Assembly (NCBI GenBank): GCA_029876055.1
Contig: CM056874.1
Span: 4,650,001-4,714,000, forward strand
Reading direction: 5' to 3'
DNA from: Madurella fahalii
Taxonomy: Eukaryota; Ascomycota; Sordariomycetes; Sordariales
DNA length: 64,000 nucleotides
Part shown: positions 24,306 through 35,390 of the stretch, in pieces
Layout of the letters: the number at the start of each line of letters is the position of its first letter
Numbering within the stretch: position 1 is the first letter of the stretch
Position numbers and translations under genes: made by a program
The notes under the pieces: generated by a model
Databases searched by the model: none
The model's input: the letters and a program-made list of their open reading frames with translations, nothing else
What the model was told of the DNA's origin: nothing

Positions 24306-25602
24306 CGGGGAAATACGTAGCTGTCGTTGGCAGTAACCTTGTCGGGGATGGCCCCCAGTTGATACGTACGGCATCCTGACCCGTGACTGAAATACAATTT
24401 TGCGCAACGGGCGAGAGTCTGTCGATGTGGCATCTTTCTACGACACAATATTCTGAAGGGGACAAGGGCTGGATATGTCAAATTACCGAAGGCGTGAGAG
24501 TTTGGCCGGTGAGATGGAACACGTAGACATATTATTAATGGCAAAGGGCATTGGGGTGGAACCCTTGATACGCAAGGTCGGAGGGTCTATAGTATATAAA
24601 GGTACTAATCTTCTTCTGTTTACTGCTATATCCTCCGCCTGCGTTTCAGCCCTAGAGCCCCCCAGTTGGCCCACCGAGGCGACTTCTGTCAACGGCTCCT
24701 CCAGTCTCCCATTTTTCTCTCCTCGATTATTTACATTCTCCTCTCTACATCTTATTCGCTTCATTTGTTGTCTCGCACCTAAGTGGGTCTTAATCGAGTC
24801 CTCCGGTTTTACCACATATCATCTTCTGTTATGTTAAGACGGACCCAGGTGCCCGTACCCTGGCGGCGTACCGCACACCGTTATATTACTCTCCCTTGAT
24901 CACACGTTACTCACACTTACTCACCGTTGCTCACTCTAAACCAGCGCTCTCGGCGAGAGCCGGGCCGTAGGAAGTTAGGAATTGCTCAGCTTCAACTCTA
25001 GCCGAGAAGGCTCAAAATTGGTCGTAACAAGAACCAAAAATACTTCCGGCTCCGTCCTCGGAAATGTGCAGCACTGTCTTGTATTCTATATCTCTTCTCC
25101 TTCCTATCCCCCCTGACCACTACAAACGTAAACAAGCTATCCCTTGTCCCGTAAGATCCATATCCTCATTTGTTGATAGACTGCTTGGAAACGCCGACGT
25201 AATCCTTGTGTAATGGCTTGTGCAGGCGACGCTGTATAAAGATGTCCAAGGCTGGTGCGACTAGTAGGTACCATTCGCCTTAGAAGGCGGCTTTCTACGA
25301 CTGCGTGTAGCCTTGCGAGGAAAACATATGTAGGAAAGGATCAATACTAGGGCCATAGATCCGGCAAATGTTTAGTATAATTGTTATTGCACGCCACTAA
25401 AGTCAGAACGAAGTTGGCGCTCTAGGTAAATGAAGCTTCGCTTCGAAAAGTAACTAGGTAGTGCCAAGTACGGCGTTGAAGTTCTCCGAGTCCAATCCTA
25501 CAGATGACCGCACACACACAAAAGTATCGACTACCTTAGGTAAGGTACATTGATTAATGCTTTGGCAGGTTAACACTTATCTTGGACGTAGGCAAAGCGG
25601 CT
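24306..25602. other. Gene-poor DNA, no gene seen
   Basis: AT-richer than the flanks. It contains a perfect 6-bp-stem hairpin at 24946-24960 (GCTCTC, loop GGC, GAGAGC), three near repeats of TTACTCAC at 24905-24925, and a CT-rich strand near 25085-25125. No open frame above about 120 codons and no LTR pair was recognised. Confidence 0.5.
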
Positions 25603-25818
25603 CTAAGTGTAACGTACGTGATAAGCGAGTCGTACAGACAAGCGAGTCGTACACTCTAACAGGTTTTAGCGGGGTTGCACGCAAAAATACGCTAAGAAAT
25701 TGCTAAGGTCGGCTAACAATTTCTTACCGTATTTTTGCCTGCAGCTTCACCAAAACTAGTTGGAGTGTACGTCTCGCTTGTCTGTACGACTCGCTTATCA
25801 CGCACGTTAACTACTTAG
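25603..25818. repeat. 216 bp fold-back (inverted repeat) element, MITE-like
   Basis: Two arms of about 100 nt are reverse complements of each other, roughly 85% identical by eye and nearly perfect over the outer 40 nt (core GATAAGCGAGTCGTACAGAC). The arms meet at a short loop around 25703-25716 (flanked by AAGAAATTG and CAATTTCTT). Within each arm the 12-mer AAGCGAGTCGTA (one base changed in the right arm's inner copy) occurs twice as a direct repeat. There is no coding capacity. It could be a non-autonomous inverted-repeat transposon (MITE or fold-back) or the source of a long hairpin RNA. No clear target-site duplication was seen at the ends. Confidence 0.8.
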
Positions 25819-26485
25819 TACTCATCTGCCCGCAATGGTTTTATACCGTATATGGCGGGGCCTCTTGAATGTAAAACGCGTAATAAAACTTGGCAAACGA
25901 GAATAGAAGCCCGACGCGACGTGTGTTTTATGTTGGATTGGAGGCGAGTGAAAAAGATGGGACTAAGATTACCGAAGTACTGATGTACGCCTTGATTTTT
26001 AGCTACTTCGTTTTACCTAGGTAGGTAGCTATTAATACCTCAGGTACATTTCACCAGCTAGGGCGCCTCCGCAACACACGAATGGTGACGTTAGCTGGTC
26101 ATTATCTGTTAGAGCCTTGTGGCTTACCAGCCCGGAGGGAAAACTGGTAGGCGGCGGTATGTTCTACGACTTGGGGTCGCTGGGCTCGCATTGATATAGG
26201 AGGTGCAATCGGTTTCGTATGATTGGTTCATCTAAAAAATCAAGGATAGAACGCGCCTGTAGATAGCTAGCATTTTGCCGACACATTGTAAGAGGGAAAA
26301 GCGCTTGTGCACGTAGGCAGCAACTAAGACTACCAGTGTTGGCTGCGTTTTGAAGAACCGGGTTGGCAGCCGGGTTGCCGGCCTAGATGGACGGGCATCG
26401 TGTAATTATCGGATCAATCCGACATAGGCGGTGCGCCGGAGACGGAGCTAGTGGAGCTCATCATCAGGCTCCCGCTGATCTAAAG
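25819..26485. other. Gene-poor DNA, no gene seen
   Basis: No open frame of note. AGGTAGGTAG-like short repeats occur near 26017-26028. Confidence 0.45.
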
Positions 26486-26811
26486 TCAGTCCAAGTGATC
26501 CATGGAAAGGATGGTCCCCCGGGCATTTGTGATCCATGAGCCGGAGTATATACGGACGTATCGGGCTTGATAGATTGTTCTGCAGTACGCAATAAGCAAG
26601 TTGTAAGCATAATCACTTGTTGAAATAGTTGACAGTTGTTTGCCGCTCGGGGTCCCCCAGTCCAAGAATATGATCAACGTCATCGTCATGTTAAAAATGA
26701 TAATGACTAGACTTGAGATCAAAATGCTCATGATGTTGAAGCCCTTGAGTGTCCGGCTAGTTTTGGTTAGGCCTGCAAGATAGTCCGGTGTACTGCATCC
26801 TTACCGCGGAG
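26486..26811 (-). pseudogene. Possible fragment of a membrane-protein gene
   Basis: On the minus strand a good donor (CCGCG/GTAAGG) and acceptor (TTGCAG) join short pieces into an open frame that reads LRGLTKTSRTLKGFNIM and then a strongly hydrophobic segment (SILISSLVIIIFNMTMTLII) before a 45-residue tail ending at 26486. Upstream the frame is quickly closed by a stop, and no start fits. It may be the last exons of a decayed gene. I do not recognise the family. Confidence 0.25.
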
Positions 26812-26964
26812 AATATCGCATTCCCTCAGTTTGACGGAGCCGCTTATGAGATGACGAGGGCGGAGCCATTATAGACAATCAAGACCGTCCATCAAGCCAT
26901 AAGTCGTGGGGAAGAAGGTTGCTTCGGTAGGCACTGATCTGAATGATGTGACACGCCGCTTTAA

Positions 26965-27273
26965 TTAAAGCGCTGCGAGCTGGTCGGTATTCTTGCTCTC
27001 ATGCACGAAACAACTAGCTGAACTCGCCGCAGCCCCCTCATGTTGAGAAACTCCAATCTGGAAGCTCGTTACAGTCGCTGTAGTAAATGCAGCTCTCATG
27101 GCAGCGTATGATCTGCACCAACCGCTCGGTCGTTCGAATCTCCTACTTTCTGTTTTACCCAGGCTATCAAATGCGAGCCGTAGGCAGTTTGTGGATAAGC
27201 AATATATGCCACGGCAGTCTTTGCCAAAGGCTTGCAGGCTTGTTATTTTATAGCATGGCTGTGAAGCTCCCAT
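26965..27273 (-). CDS. Unrecognised 102-codon open frame (doubtful)
   Basis: An ATG at 27273 opens 102 codons with no recognisable motif (Cys-containing N-terminal half, Ser/Ala/Thr-rich C-terminal half). It sits upstream of, and on the same strand as, the possible membrane fragment. A relation is possible but no clean splice between them was found. Listed only because it has a true ATG and nothing else explains this stretch. Confidence 0.15.
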   Translation of the reverse strand: MGASQPCYKITSLQAFGKDCRGIYCLSTNCLRLAFDSLGKTESRRFERPSGWCRSYAAMRAAFTTATVTSFQIGVSQHEGAAASSASCFVHESKNTDQLAAL

Positions 27274-28126
27274 GTGCGTGGGTTAGGAAGGCCATGGTGT
27301 GAGTGGGAACAACGACGGAGGTTCTGGGATGTCTCTTTTATGTGCAAGTTTAGTTCCTTGTGTTTGCATCTGTTGTATGTGCGTCCCCTATAGGCTTGGC
27401 TTGGCCTAGCGGATATCCGAAGCTTCTATGAGGTAAAATATAGCTAGGTTATACTCATTTTCGTCAGCTAGCCCGGAATGTCCAAGACGTCCTAGAATTG
27501 CTTTCAGTCGACAAGAACCTTAGAAACGCGTTTTCGGCCGTTTTGCGTAGTATTTGAGTCTGGCCTATCAAAAAGGGAGGAGGGGAAGAGCCAAAGAGTG
27601 GGGCTGACATGGCGTTGCACATCAGGTACTTTTAGCGGGTGTCGGTGGATGAACGGCGTTGTCTCGCTTGCTTAGCGCTGATGGTTCCCTAGGTCCGCAG
27701 TGGCATTGCATGCGGGATTGGAATATATTTAGGGAAAATCAGCGCGTAATGTGTCTTCATAGTGCTTGCATTGCAGTTTATCGCACCGTTCTTAGCTGGT
27801 ATCTTTCTAAGGTACCTGAGGGGAGTCCGGTTCAGTCGTGGATAACGGGTTCAGAACCCGCATTGCTTGCGGGGTCCTGCGGCTGCTAGAAAGCTTGGCT
27901 TCGGTGCAGGTGGGGCCATAGCCGCCTGGAAATTTTTTTGGCCTTCAACTCTAGCAAGCAAGCGACCAGGGAAGTCGACCATCTCACAACGCGTCATCAC
28001 AATTCATTCCCACTTTATGTGTCCAAACCCTGCGCCATAAAGACAAGAGTGTCGCGCTGCACTGGCCTCCATTTCCCCCGACATTTACAGTAACGTCCAG
28101 GCCCGCAGAGGGCACGGCCTCTCACC
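27274..28126. other. Upstream region of UTP23
   Basis: No gene seen. An ACGCGT hexamer at 27989-27994 lies 133 bp before the UTP23 start, and a T9 run near 27930-27938 precedes it. The rest is unremarkable. Confidence 0.45.
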
Positions 28127-29278
28127 ATGGGCAAACGAACGAAGCAGTACAAGAAGCTGATGCGAGCTTTTCAGCTGCTTGGTTTCCGCGAGCCGTATCA
28201 GCTGCTTATGACAAGCGACATCATTATGGATACTCTCAAGCTCGATTTGATTGGCTTGTTTGAGAAGGCTCTCTCGACCAAAAATCTAAAACCCATGATC
28301 ACACAGTGCTGCATTGTAAGCCACGGCCTTGCAAAATACCGTCTTCTCGGAAGGCTGAAGTGCTGACAACGCAACGCGTAGCGATCGTTGTATGCGAAGA
28401 ACACGGGCCCGAACAGGGATTCCACCGTTGCCGCTGCCATCGACAGAGCAAAGACGTTCGAAAGGAGAAGGTGTGGCCATCTCATGGATGAGGATCCCCT
28501 TACTGAGCGGGAGTGCATGCTGTCTGTTGTGGACCCCAAGGGCAAGGGCGAGAACAAGTTTAGATATGTGGTCGCCACTCAGGATGAGTGGCTGGTACGT
28601 CACTCCTGGTGTTTTTTCTCCCATGAGAGTCTCCGACTAACCTTTGAGCTACAACAGAGGGAGAGATTACGGTTGGTGGTTCCTACGCCGCTGATGTATG
28701 TCAAGCGTAGCGTATTGGTAGGTTGTGGCGTGTCATACGTGATTGCGCGCACCACCTTGCTAACGGGCTGGCGCAGATTCTTGAGCCCATGTCTTCGTCA
28801 TCGGCACAGGCCAGGGAGCGGGAAGAGCGTGCCAAGTAAGTCGACCACTCACCGAGGTTGTTTTGGTCCTAACGATACTGATTGGGAACACAGATTTATG
28901 GACGGCATAATCAGACGGCCCCAGAAGAGGAAAAGGGAGGAGGACGGTTCTGGCGAGGACGATTCCGGCAAGGAAGAGGAAGGCGGGGATAGTGGCAAGG
29001 CCGGCCAGGCTGGGAGGACCGGGGAGCAAGACAAGCCCAAGAAAAAGAAGAAACGGTACGGCCCAAAGGCGCCGAATCCGCTTTCAATCAAGAAGCCCAA
29101 GAAGGATGCCGCGACAGGCCAAAAGGCAAAGAAAGCTGCAGCTCCTCCGACGGATGCTCCGACAGAGGTCAAGGCAAAGAGGAAGCGACGCAAGAAAACT
29201 AAAGAGGCTCTGGGAGCCGCAGGCGGACACGAGGCAGGGAAGGACGAGATATCAGCCGTCGGTGTTTCTGAGGCTTGA
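28127..29278 (+). CDS. UTP23: rRNA-processing protein Utp23
   Basis: Small-subunit processome factor needed for early 18S rRNA maturation in the nucleolus; the yeast protein helps release snR30. Five exons (28127-28315, 28382-28594, 28658-28717, 28777-28835, 28894-29278) give 301 residues with every phase correct. The PIN-like fold shows the family blocks: GKRTKQYKKLMRAFQLLGFR at the start, then LKPMITQCCIRSLYAKN, AKTFERRRCGHL, ENKFRYVVATQDEWLRERLR, VPTPLMYVKRSVLILEPMS. Conserved Cys and His residues in QCC and RRCGH match the zinc-binding positions of this family. After the PIN part comes a charged tail with GPKAPNPLSIKKPKKD, the family's C-terminal signature, and several Lys-rich nuclear-localisation-like runs. 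The tail is longer than in yeast (254 residues). Confidence 0.95.
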
Positions 29279-29692
29279 TATGACACGAATGCAATTATCG
29301 GCCAACTGCCGTTTGGACAAAGTTGCCAAATGCTTATTCCGGCATGCATGGCAGGCTGGGCAGCAATCTATGCTGCCGGGATTTTGAGCTGCTCGCATTC
29401 CAGAAGCCTGGAACCAGGGTTGCGTGCCGAGCTTATCTTATCGGGGGGGTTGCTTTCAGAGTGGCCCCCCCCTGTCATAACGTCGTAGCAGCCTGTTTGA
29501 TAAGCCGTGGGCACTAAAACAGGGGCAGCTCCAAAGCCAAGTCTGGTTGGGTTGGACTCTGTGAAACAAAGTTACCAAATCTGACATGCCCATTGTTGCC
29601 AGCCCCTAATCGTCTGACACCACCATTCCCCGACGTTTCTCACGGCCCAGCGGCCACGACGCGCATTATCCCCTCGTTAGAAGCAAACAGTC
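29279..29692. other. Short intergenic region
   Basis: This 414 bp stretch separates UTP23 from the DUF726 gene on the same strand. It contains C- and G-rich runs near 29440-29475 and no gene. Confidence 0.5.
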
Positions 29693-32600
29693 ATGCCGGG
29701 CGTTGACGGGGGGTCGGCTGGCAGTGACCAGAGCGGCCCATCCCCTACAGCGACGAAAGATGGGTCGCCCGCCCCGAAGCCCGCCGCGATCCCGAAGCCA
29801 GAACCCAAAACCGTCAGCGCCATGGCTATTGAGCTTGACGACTTCGGCCTGCCCATAAGGAGGTACCAGGCAGTTGAGACGGAGCGGGGCAGTACGGATA
29901 CCGGGGCCGTCGCCGACACACCGGACACGCCCGACACACCCGACGCACCCGGGGCGGTGCACAAGAGCGATTCGAGCGATCGCAGCGACACGGTCCGGAA
30001 ATCCTCCGTAGACAAGCGGAATGTTGCTGCAGCGGCAGGTACCAAAGGTCTAGATGGGACAAAGGACGGCGCAGAATCAGGCAGCGACGAAGACTTCAGT
30101 GACGCCGTCTCCCACAACGCCGGCGAGGCTCCGGCTTCGCCCTCAAGGATACCTGCAGACGCACCTAGTGGTGAAGTTATTGCCGGAAGGAAGTCCGGTG
30201 CAATTCCGCCGGGTGAAAAACGGCTCTCGGCTGCCAAAGCGGAAGATGCGGAGCCCCAGACCAACCATGAGCCGGACGGGACGGCAACCAAGGTTGAAGA
30301 CCAAGCCGTATCCGAAGCTAAGAAAACTCAACCGTCAACCGCCGGGTTGAAGCAAGAGTCCAGCGCTGCCAATGGGGCCGGCGGAACCGGTGTTTCCGAG
30401 TATTCCCACCAGCAGTTGACATCTCACGAACCCGAGAAGAAGGATGACGATGACGGTGAATGGCAGGTGATGCCTGCCTATGCGCCATACGACATATACG
30501 ACGACAACAACAAGTTGATCGCCAGGGAGTACAAAGAAGCTGATGACGAGACGTACGGGTACGCGGGGCTCGGTGGGGCAGGCAAGGGGTATACGAAAGT
30601 GCTGGTGGATGACGACGCCGAGTCAGCGACCAGCATGGATGAAAATACCCAGTATCTGTTCAAAGAGACGGGCGGGAGCACAAGCATGATGGACGACGAT
30701 GCTCAGCGGGACGCTGTGAGCCAGCTTCAGGCCACGAAGGAACTCCTGACTGAGGGCCAGAGGATTGCGTACGTGGGACTTACCAGGCTGGAGCTCTCGG
30801 CCATGCTGAACGAGGCCGAATCCCTGAAGCCTACCGCCACCAAGACCAAGAAGCAGGTGGCACTTGCAGCCGAGAACATGAAGATGTGGAGCCAGAAGAT
30901 GATGATCAGGCTCTACACGCACATGGATATCAGCCCGGCCGAGCAGATCATGATTGAGCAACTGAGCTCGCACGGCGTGATGCCCCAAGACCTTACTCCT
31001 GTGCTGATGGCAAACGCGCGGGTGCGGAATCCCATGGCTGCCCAGGCGGAAGCGAGGACGTCCCTCTCGAACTCAAGCTCATCGAGGCCCAGCTCGATCG
31101 TGAGTCCGCCGACGGAGCAGGCCGCCGAGTCGCCGCCACCCTACTCGGCCGACGACGACGCCGAGCTCACAGCGCCCGTGCGGACTCCGTCACAAATGCC
31201 CACGACGCAGAAGATTGACATTGACATACGGTGGACCGTGTTATGTGACCTGTTTCTGGTGCTCATTGCCGATTCGATTTACGATGCGAGATCCCGCGTT
31301 CTGCTAGAGAGGGTCGCTAAGGACCTGGAGATATCGTGGCTCGACATCTGCCGATTTGAAAAGAAGGTGACGGACGCTCTCGAAATGCAGCAGAACGCCG
31401 AGAGGGAGAACTGGAACGAGGAAGAGCATATGGAGAACCGCCGCAAGCTTGCGCTCAAGAGGCGCTACGTGATGATGGGCCTTGCTACCGTGGGTGGCGG
31501 GTTGGTCATCGGCTTATCCGCTGGTCTGCTTGCCCCTGTCATCGGCGCCGGCCTCGCTGCAGGCTTCACGGCAATCGGTGTTGGCGGCACCACCGGGTTC
31601 CTCGCCGGTGCTGGAGGCGCTGCTATCATCACGTCTAGCGCAGCAGCATCGGGTAGTATTATTGGCGTCAGGGCGGCCGACCGAAGGACAGGCGCTGTCA
31701 AGACGTTCGAGTACCGGCCGCTCCACAACAACAAGCGCGTAAACCTGATCGTGACTGTGTCCGGGTGGATGACGGGCAAGGTCGATGACGTCCGGCTGCC
31801 GTTCAGCACGGTGGACCCGGTCATGGGCGACATCTACTCGGTGCTGTGGGAGCCCGAAATGCTGACGAGCATGGGTGATACCATCAACATCCTTGCGACC
31901 GAGGTGAGCCGCACCAGCAGCACCAGCAGCGAAACTAACCTTGAGGCAGTTGGGCATGAGCTAACTACCCGCATGTTAGGCTCTCACACAAGGCCTCCAG
32001 CAGCTTCTAGGGAACACGATCCTTGTCACTCTAATGGCGGGCCTCCAACTACCCGTTGTTCTCACCAAGCTTTCTTACCTAATTGATAACCCCTGGGCCG
32101 TCTCCCTCGACCGGGCCACCATGGCTGGTTTGATCCTGGCTGACTCGCTCATTGACCGCAACCTGGGTACACGCCCAGTCACACTCGTCGGCTACTCTCT
32201 AGGCAGCCGTGTCATCTTCTCGTGCCTCCAGGAGCTCGCCAAGAAGGGCGCCTTTGGCCTGGTGCAGAACGTCTACCTCTTCGGCAGTCCCATTGTTGTC
32301 AAGCATGATGAGTATGCGTGCGCCCGCACCGTGGTGTCGGGCCGCTTTGTCAACGGTTACAATCGCAATGACTGGATCCTAGGGTACCTCTTCCGCTTGA
32401 CCAACGGCGGGATCAGGCGCATCGCCGGCCTTGCCCCCATCGAGAACATTCCTGGTGTGGAGAATATGGATGCGTCCGAATTTGTGGTTGGGCATATGGA
32501 TTATCGGATGGCCATGCCACGTCTCTTGCGCGAGTGCGGTTGGCTGGTCGAAAGCGACGAGTTTACGGAAATTGAAGATCCCGACCCAGACAACCACCAG

Positions 32601-33464
32601 GAGAGGCAGCGCGAGCTGATCAACGAGATCGAGGAGGCAAGAAGAGAACTGGAAAAGGAAGGAAAGGGGAGCAAAGGCGGCTTTGGCTTCTTTAGGAAGA
32701 AGAAGTCCACACAAAAGGCGGAGTGGGAGGTCTACGAGGAAACCAGCAAGGGCGCCAAGAGTAGCAAGACTGAGGATAAGGAAGGGAATAACCACGGCGT
32801 GCTGTTCGACGTCGACGCCATCCGGGATGAGCTTGCCAAGGAGAAGGGGAACAATAATGCAAATCTCGACGAGGAGCTCCTCCAAGTGCGGGAGATCAAG
32901 AGCACTCTCCCGCCGATAAAGCTCGACCTGAACTCCTCCGGCCCCGTCATCAGCCCTGCCAGCCCGGGGCGGCCTCTGCCAGCACGAACATCGCGGAATA
33001 GCCTCCGCGAGACCCGGAGCGCCGATCCCGTCCCGTCCGGTCGCTCCTCAAACGAGGACAAGCTGTCGTGGTACGAATACCGCGCATCGTCCCGCGGTCC
33101 TCCCTCCTCTCGAGCGCGCACGCCCACCTTCCCTTCCAGCAAATCCGAAGGCAGCCCTTACCGCCATCAGTACCTCTACGGCCTTGGCGGCAGCAACGGG
33201 ATAGATGACGGTGACGACAAAATTCAGATGACCTTTGGCACGGGGTTCGATGATGATGATGATGCCGCCGCCGCCGCCAAGCCGCCGTCGTCTTCGTCCG
33301 CGGCGCCGGGAATCGCCATCTCCGCCGCGGCAGCGATCGGCTCTGCGCGGCCCGAGATCAAGTCGGCACAGACCGTGCCTAACATTACGCTCGCGGATCC
33401 GTGGGCTGATGACGACGACCCGGACTTTGGAAAGGAGAAGGAGATTTCTATGACGTTTGCTTAA
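29693..33464 (+). CDS. DUF726 family protein (TMCO4/Mil1-like alpha/beta hydrolase)
   Basis: Membrane-associated protein of the DUF726 family; the yeast relative Mil1 (YFL034W) binds an AP-1 adaptor subunit. Two exons, 29693-31903 and 31980-33464, give 1,231 residues. The first 230 residues are acidic and disordered with D-T-P repeats (TPDTPDTPDAPG). The conserved region starts near residue 340 and includes WTVLCDLFLVLIADSIYDAR and a Gly/Ala-rich hydrophobic hairpin (VIGLSAGLLAPVIGAGLAAG, then FLAGAGGAAIITSSAAASG), probably a paired membrane segment. The hydrolase-like part carries LVGYSLGSRVIF, a GxSxG nucleophile elbow, followed by LFGSPIV, VVSGRFVNGYNRNDWILGY and GHMDYR, where the usual acid and His lie. 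The C-terminal 400 residues are charged, then Ser/Pro-rich, with DDDDAAAAAKPP. The intron is 76 nt with a CTAAC branch site. Confidence 0.92.
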
Positions 33465-34517
33465 GTGGTGGTGTCGGGATCCTGATTCTCGGGTGGGGTG
33501 GGATAGCAACTGCGGGGGGTTTTGTCATGTCGGGAGGAAAGGCATGGCCGGGTAGGGTATGTTTATGATAGATAAGGACTTCCCTTGAGTAGAGAAGATA
33601 GGTGGGGGGTGAGGTTATATGCATCCTCGGTAGCGTATTGATGGTTTTGACGAAGGGTATCTTTGTACGCGCTGGTTTGGTTGCCATAGGCATGTTCTGT
33701 CCGTTATTAGCGGGTTTGGCTTTCTGCGGTTGGTAGTTTATGCCTTTCGGTTGGACAGGGGAGTTAGCGATGATAGGCTAGCGATGATAGTCTAACAGTA
33801 ATACATGGGCATGAATCAACAACATTGTAGCACTTCATCTTCTGTTTGCCGTCGATATCTGCAATAAAACGGTGAGATATGATTGAGTATCTATAGTATT
33901 AGATACAACGCGTTGTATGCTCCTTGCTCGCACGACTGTACCCGCCACCAGCAGACCTGACCAAGCCCGCCAACCCAATAGAGACCGCCAGCTGGTCCCA
34001 TTGATCCGTCGCCGCTATGAATTAGCCTACAAGACCTGTCGAGGCTTCTCATCATGATTCGTTTTCCGCAACCATTGAGAGAAGCCGCAACTCAACGACG
34101 AATTTCAAACCCCGTCTCGCCATCCACGACATCTCTATCTTCCTTCTCCAATTTGACTACGTGGGCATGTCTGGGCCCTTTGCCTACATCCTTTAGAAAT
34201 TTTGTTATCGAGTCCTCTTCGCCCTGCGCCTCGCCTTCGACCTGTCGGGTTGCAAGAGAGGCTGATCAGAAAACGGTCGCAAGCTCTCATAAAGGATTTG
34301 GCGATTGTGTCAGGTGCTGGGGTATACCTTATTGTTATCTGTATTGCGCACCCAGCCGGTGATGCTGTACTCGGTGGCTCGGTGTCGGGTGAAGTAGCTG
34401 TTTGTCATTAGCTCAGATGTGATGCTGTGTAAGAGGAAGAACTGGAGGGTAAAGAGGGTGGGATGAAGTCGGAAATAGACCAAAGGACACAAAAGACGAA
34501 TCTAACGTGAGTTATAA
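33465..34517. other. Intergenic, no gene seen
   Basis: 3' flank of the DUF726 gene and of the small secreted candidate. A GATGATAG-type short direct repeat is visible near 33769-33791. A 102-codon open frame at 34054-34362 shows no motif. Confidence 0.45.
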
Positions 34518-34985
34518 CTAGTCTTCTCTTATTCTTTTACTTCCAACTCTTCTAGCGGAAGGAGAACGCGTTTCACTTACCGAAAACCGACCCCTGATGC
34601 CCACCTACGTCAGCAATAGATCAGTTGACGAGAATCATATGATTTTGCGGAACAACCCAATAAGCTCCAAGCTCAAGTCCCAAGTATGGTAAAATATAGA
34701 GGAAACCGATCGAATGAATGACTCACCTTGCACCATTCCCCCATGCGCGAGGAAGTAGACCTGTTTTGAGCAGCGCATGACCGTGTAAGCGTGGTCGGAC
34801 CGCTCAGGTGAGAGCCCCTCCTTCCAGAACACCTACTCTCTTGACCATTGTGGCCACTGAATTGCGCTGAGATTTGGGATGACAAGGCTACTTGGCTCTG
34901 TGGAAAGGTTCAAGGTAGATTCGTTGATGAGGTGAGATGAGATGAGAACAGCAAAAGCTAGGACTAAAATGAAAAGTAGCCGCAT
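34518..34985 (-). CDS. Candidate small secreted protein (unrecognised)
   Basis: An ATG at 34985 opens a strong signal-peptide-like segment: Arg, then about 15 hydrophobic residues (MRLLFILVLAFAVLISSHLI), then a polar stretch with two N-x-S/T sites (NES, NLS). The unspliced frame ends after 50 codons. A spliced model with exons 34985-34837, 34760-34727 and 34604-34518 stays open to give about 89 residues with a basic tail (SARRVGSKRIRED). The second intron is good (GTGAGT donor, GCTGAC branch, CGTAG acceptor); the first has GTAGGT and AACAG ends. Another donor (GTAAGT) inside the last exon leaves the 3' end uncertain. It could be an effector-like or cell-wall protein, or chance. Transcription into this region is unproven. 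Confidence 0.4.
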
Positions 34986-35390
34986 TGCGTTGAGCGCTTG
35001 AGGCCTCCGGTGATGTCAAGCGGCATTTGGCAGGATGGGAGCTGTGATAAGATAAAGAGGTGGGGCAAACAAGGCACCTTGATGTCGAGCTTTCTTCCCC
35101 CTATTTGAAACATCCTGCAAGAATGGACCCCTCTATGGCCATCCTGCTATATGTTTCTCATGTCGGTTTGCACAGCAAACGATTACAAACAAATGGTACC
35201 CAGGCAGGTATACACAAAGCGCATTCAAATACAGATCGTGAACTTGAGCCAGTCTAAAAGCCTTCCCGGATGCCATTCCTCCCGGGCCTGAACAGCCTGT
35301 AAAACACAACACAACACCGAGTAAAAAGAGTGAAACCGCCCCATCGGTGCCCAGACCAGGCATGAGCTGCAACAATTCCTAATATTCCCA
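34986..35390. other. Short intergenic region
   Basis: Stretch between the candidate secreted gene and the 3' end of VMA13, without a convincing open frame. Confidence 0.45.

Noticed and set aside
24831..25140. Possible solo LTR (TGTTATGTTA start, CT-rich end)
   Set aside because: No matching inverted terminus, no target duplication and no second copy in the window.
27840..27862. GGGTTCAGAACCC palindrome as a tRNA T-arm
   Set aside because: The remaining arms are absent; it is a short palindrome only.
28849..29349. Long antisense frame opposite UTP23
   Set aside because: It is a shadow of the Lys/Ala-rich tail, with no motif of its own.
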